Source of the DNA: Helicobacteraceae bacterium
GTDB lineage: Bacteria; Campylobacterota; Campylobacteria; Campylobacterales; SZUA-545
Length of the DNA: 44,723 bases
Assembly: GCA_031258155.1 (NCBI GenBank)
Contig: JAIRNH010000026.1
Coordinates: 1 to 44,723 of the forward strand
Reading direction: 5' to 3'
Below, piece after piece: positions 38,952 through 44,723 of the stretch; positions within the stretch are counted from its first letter, which is position 1, and every line of letters starts with the position of its first letter. The notes below the pieces were generated by a model. The model ran no database searches, was not told where the DNA came from, and saw only the letters and a program-made list of their open reading frames with translations. Both the position numbers and the translations under genes were made by a program.

Positions 38952-39719
38952 ATGTTAATAGATTTTCAGCGTTACAGCTCCATTAAAATCGGCTCGCGGA
39001 TTGAGGCGGAAGTCGTCAAAGATCGCGGTTTTGACCCGCGCGGCTTCTTTATCGTCGGAAACGCTTGCAATCTGCTTATATCGCCAAATCCGCCGCCGAT
39101 CGCGATTTTGGATCGCTCGTTCGATTACCTTCGCGTAGAGGGCGAAACGCTAATCGCCGGAGGCAAAACGCCAAGCGGACGAATAACGTCGCTGTGCAAA
39201 AAAGAAAATCTGGGCGGCTTAGAATTTTTATCGGGGTTGCCCGGTAGCGTCGGAGGGCTGATAGCGATGAACGCGGGGTTGAAAAACGCAAGCGCGTTTG
39301 ATCGGCTGCTTTGGATCGACTTTGGCGGCGGCAAAATCTGCGCGAAGGAAGTAGAAAGCGGCTATCGGTTTGCCAATCTGCGAGGCGTCGTTTTTGAAGC
39401 GGCGTTTAAGCTCTCCAAAGGCTACGACCGAGCGCTTGAAGCCTATTATTTAAACATACGCGATTCGCAACCTAAAGAGCCTAGCGCGGGAAGCTGTTTT
39501 AAGAACCCAATCGGCGATTACGCGGGCAGGCTGATCGAAGCGGTCGGCTTGCGCGGCGCGCGGCGCGGCGGCGTTGGCTTTAGCCAAAAACACGCCAATT
39601 TTCTGGTTAATTTCGGCGGCGGCTCGTTCGACGACGCTATAAAGTTGATCGACGAGGCAAAACGCCGCGTTTTAGAGAGCTTTAATATCGCGCTGGAAAC
39701 CGAAATTAAAATTATATAA
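38952..39719 (+). CDS. murB: UDP-N-acetylenolpyruvoylglucosamine reductase
   Basis: Makes UDP-MurNAc from the enolpyruvyl intermediate, FAD and NADPH dependent. The 255-residue protein has the FAD-binding part ([48 protein letters not shown]) and the C-terminal [23 protein letters not shown] with the catalytic Ser region, then [16 protein letters not shown]. At 255 residues it is the short, type II form lacking the extra loop of E. coli MurB. It is divergent from the chemoreceptor with about 70 bases between starts. Confidence 0.95.
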   Translation: MLIDFQRYSSIKIGSRIEAEVVKDRGFDPRGFFIVGNACNLLISPNPPPIAILDRSFDYLRVEGETLIAGGKTPSGRITSLCKKENLGGLEFLSGLPGSVGGLIAMNAGLKNASAFDRLLWIDFGGGKICAKEVESGYRFANLRGVVFEAAFKLSKGYDRALEAYYLNIRDSQPKEPSAGSCFKNPIGDYAGRLIEAVGLRGARRGGVGFSQKHANFLVNFGGGSFDDAIKLIDEAKRRVLESFNIALETEIKII

Positions 39720-39764
39720 GCGCGTCGAATGCGGGGGTTATTAAAGAAAGAGATTCGGCGCGCT
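39719..39764 (+). terminator. Hairpin after murB
   Basis: AGCGCGTCGAAT (39719-39730) pairs with ATTCGGCGCGCT (39753-39764), twelve pairs with one G-U, a 22-base loop, then CTTTTG. It could be a terminator for murB, though the T-run is short. Confidence 0.4.
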
Positions 39765-39883
39765 CTTTTGCGCTTGCCGCCTATAGCTTATCTTCATTGC
39801 AGAAAGTAGCGTTTTCTACGACGCGAAAGCCGCTTTCTTTGCGCCGCCATACACTCTCCGTAACTCTGCCGACGCGCCGCCTC

Positions 39884-39993
39884 CCGTCGTTCCCGCGCGG
39901 AACAAGCGAGAGCGCTTCGTAATCGCAAAAGAAGGCGGGAATCCATAACAACGACCGTCAAAAGATGGATACTCGCTTGCGCGGGAACGACGG
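39884..39993. repeat. 110-base palindromic element (REP/MITE-like)
   Basis: The outer arms CCGTCGTTCCCGC (39884-39896) and GCGGGAACGACGG (39981-39993) are perfect inverted repeats. The arms continue inwards (CAAGCGAG / CTCGCTTG) after a five-base insertion in the left arm. An inner pair AATCCAT / ATGGAT forms a second stem. The GTCGTTCCCGCG and GGGAATCCA words resemble intergenic dRS3-type repeats of other bacteria. Only one copy is in the window. No transposase is nearby. Confidence 0.65.
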
Positions 39994-40118
39994 AGAAGGT
40001 TGCCATTGCCGCGAAGCGCCCGCGCGGGGTAGGGAGCGCAAGGCGCGGAGGGGCGGAAATCTATCTCGGCGTAAATCTTGAGGAAACGATTAGCTTCCAT
40101 AAATGGTCGGCGGCGCTT

Positions 40119-41966
40119 TTAATAAGCCTCGCCTACGGGTCCCATCTCGGATTGGTATCGCACCACGCGGTTGCGCCCGCCGTCTTTTGCCTTATAGAGC
40201 GCTATATCGGCTAGTTTAATCGCTCGCCATATACCGTCGGCGTCTTGCGGATAAAGCGTTATGCCGACGCTGACGGTTTTTGATATGCTATCGCCGGCGC
40301 CCGTTTTGAAAGGGCGCGCCGCAAATTTTTCGCGTATCTTTTCCGCCACCGCCACCGCGCCCTCTTCGGAAGCGTTAAGCAGCATAATCAAAAACTCTTC
40401 GCCGCCCTGCCTGATCGCTATATCCGCCTCTCGTATAGAGCTTGTCATAGTGTCGGCTAAACCCTTGATCACAAGGTCGCCTATATCGTGTCCGTAGGTG
40501 TCGTTTACCATTTTGAAATGATCTATATCCAATGCAAGCAACGCGTAAGAGGAGCGCACGCGAGAGGCTTGGCGGGCGATATGATCGGTAAATTCGTTAA
40601 GAAATTTGCGGTTATACAGCCCCGTCAAACCGTCGCGCAAATTGGATTCTTGCAACACGTGCGTTAAATAGCGGCTTTCAAGCACGGGACGCGCCGCGTC
40701 AAAATAGTTGTTTAGCGTCGTGATTTCGACCTTGATTCGCTCTAAACCGACGGAATCTTCCGACGAAACCTGCAACAGCAACGAAACCTCGTCCGTTACG
40801 CGATAGGGCATACACATAAGAACGCGCCTCTCCTCGTTTTCCAAATCAAAATAAGCGCACACGCGGGAAAAATCGTCGCTGAACACGACGGTTTGACTTC
40901 TTAACGCGCGGCACTCCTCGCACAGCGTCTGCGCTTCGTGCGCGCGGCAGTAAAGTCGAGGGTTGACGGCGTATATAACCTCGCTTTTACCCTGCGCGAT
41001 CGAAACCTCGAAAAGCGCGAAATCGCCGTTCTCGCCGAGAATTTTGCGAACGACGTCGATCAAATGCTCGTATATTTCGTTTTTGTCCCGATCGATCTCT
41101 ATCGTCTTTTTGAACTTGTAAATATCGACGAGCGAATCGACGATTTCGCGCATGCGGATCAGCGGGTTTTCATTCGCGTTTTTTTGCGCCGTAGCGCCGA
41201 TTAAAATCACGATTCGCTTATCGATCTGCTCCACCATATCGCGCAGTTTGGAGTAGAGGCTGTTTAACTGCTCGGCTAACTTGCCGCCTTCGTCGGTAAG
41301 CGAGGTGGAAATCTGCGGCGAAAAGTCGCCTTCGTGTCCCTTTTTGATCGCTTTGGTCAGCGCTTCAAAAAGTTCCAAATATCGGTTAAGCCACTGATTT
41401 GTTATCAAAGCCGCGGCGATCGCCACTAGAAACGAGGCGATACAGATACGCGCCATAGTTTTTAACCCGCTCTCGCGCATATCGCTTATGTCCATAATCA
41501 TACTGATCGCGCCTAGCACTTCGCCGCGTCCGCCGACATGACACTGCAAACATTCCGGAGTGGCTATGTATGGAATGGTAACGCGCAAATGCGCCGACGA
41601 GCTTGTTTCGGTAACGCGATCGGCGCTTTTGCCGCTGCTTATCACTTCGGCGTCAATTTCGTCTTTTGACCTTTCGCCCTCGAAGCCTACTCCGTAATCT
41701 CGTATAACGCTGTCGGCGCGAATCACCCAAACCTGTTCCAAATCGCGCACCGCGCCGATTCGCTCCATAAAGTGATGGCGGTTTTCCATAACGTCGTTTA
41801 TCATATGCGCCGTCAAACCGTCGCGCACCAACGTCGCGGTCATTTTGGCTTTGTCGATAGAGCTTTGGATTGCAAACTCTCGAAAATTAAACCCCACGAT
41901 CAGCGTTACCGTCAACGTAAGCAGCACGAGAGTTAAAACTAGCAAAACCGATATGCGACGCTTCAT
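40119..41966 (-). CDS. Diguanylate cyclase with CxxCH-bearing periplasmic sensor
   Basis: A 615-residue membrane protein producing cyclic di-GMP. Helix 1 about 6-27; periplasmic domain about 28-170 containing ATPECLQCHVGGRGEV, with the haem c attachment motif CLQCH at 139-143; helix 2 about 172-189; HAMP-like linker about 190-255; a cytosolic GAF-like domain about 295-420 with several Cys (YCRAHEAQTLCEEC); then a GGDEF domain with active-site GGEEF (521-525) and an intact inhibitory RxxD (512-515) five residues before it. Active catalysis with product inhibition is expected. The sensor may respond to redox state or a gas if haem is attached. The DUF3365-like domain name is from memory. Confidence 0.9.
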   Translation of the reverse strand: MKRRISVLLVLTLVLLTLTVTLIVGFNFREFAIQSSIDKAKMTATLVRDGLTAHMINDVMENRHHFMERIGAVRDLEQVWVIRADSVIRDYGVGFEGERSKDEIDAEVISSGKSADRVTETSSSAHLRVTIPYIATPECLQCHVGGRGEVLGAISMIMDISDMRESGLKTMARICIASFLVAIAAALITNQWLNRYLELFEALTKAIKKGHEGDFSPQISTSLTDEGGKLAEQLNSLYSKLRDMVEQIDKRIVILIGATAQKNANENPLIRMREIVDSLVDIYKFKKTIEIDRDKNEIYEHLIDVVRKILGENGDFALFEVSIAQGKSEVIYAVNPRLYCRAHEAQTLCEECRALRSQTVVFSDDFSRVCAYFDLENEERRVLMCMPYRVTDEVSLLLQVSSEDSVGLERIKVEITTLNNYFDAARPVLESRYLTHVLQESNLRDGLTGLYNRKFLNEFTDHIARQASRVRSSYALLALDIDHFKMVNDTYGHDIGDLVIKGLADTMTSSIREADIAIRQGGEEFLIMLLNASEEGAVAVAEKIREKFAARPFKTGAGDSISKTVSVGITLYPQDADGIWRAIKLADIALYKAKDGGRNRVVRYQSEMGPVGEAY

Positions 41967-42017
41967 AGATCAACGCCTCCGAATTCTTTCTTAGCGTTAC
42001 ATTATACGTAATATCGG

Positions 42018-42479
42018 CTATTTCGCGCTTAAGAAAAACAGCTGCTTGCCCGTCCCCATCTTTACCGCGACGTCAAATTCCATTCCGAGCGCGGCGGCGG
42101 TCGAAAAAATATCGGTGAAATACTCGCACAAAATCGCCGCCGCGTCCGAAATCGCGGGGTTATGTCCGATAATAAGCGCGCTTTCGCATCTTAAAGCGAT
42201 CGAGTCGATAGCGCGGATATACTCCCGCGATTCGCCTTCGTATAGGCTTTCCTCCGTTTTTACGCGATCGAGCGCTCCTAAAATATCGGCGACGATCAGC
42301 GCCGTTTCTCTAGCTCTCCTAGCGTCGCTTACCAGCACAATATCCGGTTTACAGCCGTTTTCGGCGAGTTTTTCCGCGATTGCTATCGCCTCTTCTCTGC
42401 CCTCGTTGGTTAGCGCCCGCTCGCGATCGTTTTTTCCTTTTTCCGCCTTAGCGTGCCGCATTAACACTAACGTTTTCAT
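42018..42479 (-). CDS. sixA: Phosphohistidine phosphatase SixA
   Basis: Small histidine-phosphatase-family enzyme of 153 residues: MKTLVLMRHAKAEKG (catalytic RH in the RHx motif), ALTNEGREEAIAIAEKLAE, VLVSDARRARETALIVADIL and ALIIGHNPAISD (second catalytic His). It removes phosphate from phosphohistidine in phosphorelay or phosphotransfer proteins. It overlaps the end of the oligopeptidase gene upstream by about 30 bases and is probably co-transcribed with it. Confidence 0.9.
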   Translation of the reverse strand: MKTLVLMRHAKAEKGKNDRERALTNEGREEAIAIAEKLAENGCKPDIVLVSDARRARETALIVADILGALDRVKTEESLYEGESREYIRAIDSIALRCESALIIGHNPAISDAAAILCEYFTDIFSTAAALGMEFDVAVKMGTGKQLFFLSAK

Positions 42480-44430
42480 TTTTTACCTCGATTTTATTTA
42501 GACTTAACAGCGCGTCCGCGTTCGGGCGACGTCCCATAAATTCGGCGAAACTATCCATAGCCTTTCTCGATCCGCCGACGCTTAGAACCGAGTTTAGGAA
42601 ACGATCGGCTAACGCGCGGTCAAAAACGCCTTTTTCGGCAAACGCCAAATACGCGTCCGCGCTTAGAACCTCCGCCCATTTATAGCTGTAGTAGCCCGCC
42701 GAATAACCTCCGCCGAAGATATGGCTAAAGCCGTTTTGAAACTTATTATACTCCGGCGGTTTTATTAACGAGGTCGTTTTTCGTATTTCGTCCAAAATCG
42801 CCTGAACCTCGCCGGCGCTATGCGCGCCCAAATGAACCTTGAGATCGAACAGCGCAAACTCGCACTGGCGCAACATAGCCAGCGCCGACTGAAAATTTTT
42901 AGCGTCGATCAGCTTTTGAATCATCGCGCGCGGCAGTTTTTCGCCCGTTTGATAGTGCGACGCGAAAAGCTCCAGAACGCGCGATTCGTAAGCGAAGTTT
43001 TCAAGCCACTGACTAGGAAACTCCACCGCGTCCCACTCGACGCCGCCAATACCGCTAAGATCGCGCTCGTTTACGCGGCTAAATAGGTGGTGGATCGCGT
43101 GTCCGACCTCGTGAAAAAGCGTAACTACGTCGCTATGGCGCAGTAGCGACGGCGCGTTTTCGCTAGGGGCTGGAAAGTTGCAGCAGATATAGGCGCTCGC
43201 AAACTCTAGGCTATCGTCGGCGCGGCGCATTCGCGTTTGATAAGCGTCCATCCACGCGCCGCCGCGCTTACTTTTGCGCTCGTATAGATCGACGTAGAGC
43301 CGTCCGAAAACCTCGCTCTTAAACGCCAGATCATAGATCAAAACGCGATCATTCCAGACGGGGGCTTTCGCCTCTTGGAACGAAACGCCAAAAAGCCGCG
43401 TCAGAAAATCAAACAGCCCCAGCAACGCGCGGTTTGATTCAAAATATGGTTTATACAGCTCCTCGTTCAGATCAAATTTGGCTTTTTCTAGTTTTTTGCT
43501 CCAGAGGCTAAAATCGTAGCTTTGCAGTTCGTCTTTGAAGCCGTTCGCTTTGGCAAACGCCTTTAACTCGTCCAACTCCCGCTTCGCTTGCGGCGCGGAT
43601 TTCTCGATCAGCTCCGTTATAAAGTCGATCGCCGCCTCCGCGCTCGGCGCCATTTTGGTTTTGAGCGAGTAGTCGGCGTAATGGCGCATACCTAATAGGC
43701 GCGCCTTTTCATTTTTGAGCTTCAACATCTCTTCGATAATCGCCTCGTTTTGCGGCGCGCGCGCGGTATGGGCGCGGTAAAGCTCCTCTCTAAGCGCGCG
43801 GTTTTGCCCGTAGGTCATATAGGATATATAGGCGTGCGGCAGGAGCGTTAGCTTCCATTTGCCGCCTTCGGCTTTGAACGCTTCGAGATCGCTTGGCGCG
43901 ATACCCTCCAAATCCGCTTGATCGATCTCTTTTTCGTAGGCTTTCGTCGCCTCCAGCAGGTTTTGCGAAAAGAGGTTGTCTATATCCGCCAGCCTCGCGT
44001 TGATCGCGGCGATTTGCTCTTTAGCGCCGTCGTCAAGCTCCGCGCCCTCCAGAACAAACGCCAAAATCGCGTCTCCTAAGAGCTTTCTTTGCGTCGCGTC
44101 AATCGTATTGTCGTTTGATAAGATATCCCGATATGCCTTAAGTATCCTCGTATCTTGCGCCAAGCGCGTTTCGTAATCGCTAAGGAGCGGCAGCATAGCG
44201 CTATACGCCGCTTGCGTCTGTTCGCTATTTTCCGTATATTGAAGTATGCAAACGGGGGTTGTGAATATCGCTAATTTTTCGTCTAGTTCCGCTATTGGGC
44301 GAATAAACGACGTAAAACTTTTGTTTTCTTGAGCGATCAGCGTCTCTATAACCGCCTCGTTTTCGGCGAGCAGTTTTTTTAGCTCGTCTGGTTTCGCGGC
44401 TAGATCGCCCGCGTTAAATTGCTCGAACAT
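42448..44430 (-). CDS. M3-family oligopeptidase (oligopeptidase A / PrlC type)
   Basis: Cytosolic zinc metallopeptidase that cleaves short peptides, such as cleaved signal peptides. The 660-residue protein has a long helical N-terminal part (to about 430) and the catalytic motif TLFHEVGHAIHHLFSR (HExxH at about 440-450), followed by GIGGVEWDAVEFPSQWLENFAYE with the third zinc ligand Glu and HIFGGGYSAGYYSYKWAEVLSADAY near the C-terminus. AAGGAA lies ahead of the ATG. The length is that of PrlC/oligopeptidase A rather than PepF. Confidence 0.93.
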   Translation of the reverse strand: MFEQFNAGDLAAKPDELKKLLAENEAVIETLIAQENKSFTSFIRPIAELDEKLAIFTTPVCILQYTENSEQTQAAYSAMLPLLSDYETRLAQDTRILKAYRDILSNDNTIDATQRKLLGDAILAFVLEGAELDDGAKEQIAAINARLADIDNLFSQNLLEATKAYEKEIDQADLEGIAPSDLEAFKAEGGKWKLTLLPHAYISYMTYGQNRALREELYRAHTARAPQNEAIIEEMLKLKNEKARLLGMRHYADYSLKTKMAPSAEAAIDFITELIEKSAPQAKRELDELKAFAKANGFKDELQSYDFSLWSKKLEKAKFDLNEELYKPYFESNRALLGLFDFLTRLFGVSFQEAKAPVWNDRVLIYDLAFKSEVFGRLYVDLYERKSKRGGAWMDAYQTRMRRADDSLEFASAYICCNFPAPSENAPSLLRHSDVVTLFHEVGHAIHHLFSRVNERDLSGIGGVEWDAVEFPSQWLENFAYESRVLELFASHYQTGEKLPRAMIQKLIDAKNFQSALAMLRQCEFALFDLKVHLGAHSAGEVQAILDEIRKTTSLIKPPEYNKFQNGFSHIFGGGYSAGYYSYKWAEVLSADAYLAFAEKGVFDRALADRFLNSVLSVGGSRKAMDSFAEFMGRRPNADALLSLNKIEVKNENVSVNAAR

Positions 44431-44558
44431 CGCGTTCCTTTATAAATAAAGCCGCAATTATAGGGCGCGTATCATTTAGCGGCGCGCAAACGTTTTGCTC
44501 CTGAATCTGGTTAAAAATGGCATACTTACGGCTCAATTCTAAGTCGCGAAGGACAATA

Positions 44559-44714
44559 ATGGCAAATAAAACTCCCGCAAACGCTTCTGATAGCGTCAAT
44601 GAAACTACCGCGCCGCCTAAAAGCGCGGTCGTTGGGTCGCCCCCCCCCCCCCCCGAAGGCGAAAATTTTGGTTTCTGCCTACCAAAAGCCGTTTTATATC
44701 GTTTAGTCAAGTAA
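44559..44714 (+). CDS. Start of an unidentified gene with a C15 tract (possibly phase-variable)
   Basis: AAGGA precedes the ATG. The first 27 residues (MANKTPANASDSVNETTAPP...) are low complexity, then a run of 15 C encodes five Pro. In the frame as read, the ORF stops at 44712-44714 after 51 residues. With one C more the frame stays open to the window end; with one C fewer it stops slightly earlier. The gene may thus be switched off in this copy, or the tract length may be miscalled. Product unknown. Confidence 0.5.
   Translation: MANKTPANASDSVNETTAPPKSAVVGSPPPPPEGENFGFCLPKAVLYRLVK
44640..44654 (+). repeat. Poly-C tract, 15 bases
   Basis: Homopolymer within the coding start of the gene at 44559. 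Poly-G/C tracts of this length are the classical phase-variation hotspots of Campylobacter and Helicobacter, often in surface-structure genes. Confidence 0.8.
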
Positions 44715-44723
44715 GAGAGGATT

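Noticed and set aside
39794-40100. Minus-strand frames of 70-94 codons between murB and the diguanylate cyclase
   Set aside because: They run through the palindromic element at 39884-39993, are rich in Arg and Ala, and show no protein family features.
44414-44710. Minus-strand 98-codon frame with poly-Gly
   Set aside because: It is the reverse reading of the C15 tract and overlaps both the M3 peptidase start and the better-started plus-strand gene at 44559.

Overview
The window is a chromosomal segment of a Campylobacterota (Epsilonproteobacteria) bacterium. The best evidence is the minus-strand order obgE-proB-fmt-birA-parA-parB-atpF'-atpF-atpH-atpA-atpG-atpD-atpC-tolQ-tolR-tolA-tolB-pal-cpoB. 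It has a b/b' pair and no atpB or atpE beside it, which I recall as the arrangement of that phylum. An LPP20-type lipoprotein, hypF next to nikR, a short ProB without a PUA domain and a Mo-nitrogenase operon fit this. By eye the base composition is balanced to slightly GC-rich and full of GATCGC words. I cannot name the species; no rRNA or tRNA gene is visible.

Layout. 1-3081: tail of an Rhs (YD-repeat) locus. It holds a partial Rhs protein, a second orphan Rhs tip, a third short remnant, and three membrane-anchored proteins, probably cognate immunity proteins, the last one frameshifted. 3163-5769: hypF-nikR (hydrogenase maturation and nickel control). 5929-21505: the 19-gene minus-strand housekeeping block (Tol-Pal envelope system, F1 and b subunits of ATP synthase, chromosome partition ParAB, biotin ligase, Met-tRNA formyltransferase, glutamate 5-kinase, Obg GTPase). 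21679-26020: TPR protein, LPP20-type lipoprotein, PIF1-like helicase, DedA protein, YdcF-like protein. 26252-30867: an AT-rich three-gene operon on the minus strand: DNA methyltransferase, a large AAA/ABC-type ATPase with zinc hook and an anticodon-nuclease-like C-terminus, and a TdeIII-type restriction endonuclease. 31119-32192: SIMPL-domain protein. 32274-36654: nifH, a small unknown gene, nifD, nifK. 37249-44430: chemoreceptor, murB, a CxxCH-bearing diguanylate cyclase, sixA, M3 oligopeptidase. 44559-end: a gene start interrupted by a 15-C tract.

The most interesting system is the 26252-30867 operon. A type II restriction-modification pair encloses a RloC/PrrC-like protein: Walker A and B, ABC signature, CxxC zinc hook, and an Arg-x3-Glu-x31-His triad with the spacing of the PrrC anticodon nuclease. 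The three genes are tightly coupled: a Shine-Dalgarno sequence sits across the methyltransferase stop, and the ATPase and nuclease genes overlap. This suggests a two-tier defence, with DNA cleavage backed by tRNA cleavage when restriction is disabled. Its composition (few GATC words, low GC) marks it as acquired.

Secondary points of interest are the tandem Rhs-tip/immunity cassettes, the extra gene between nifH and nifD, homopolymer tracts (C15, T7, T8, G9, G8) that could mediate phase variation, and a palindromic repeat at 39884-39993. All assignments are from reading the sequence and from family knowledge; no database search was run.
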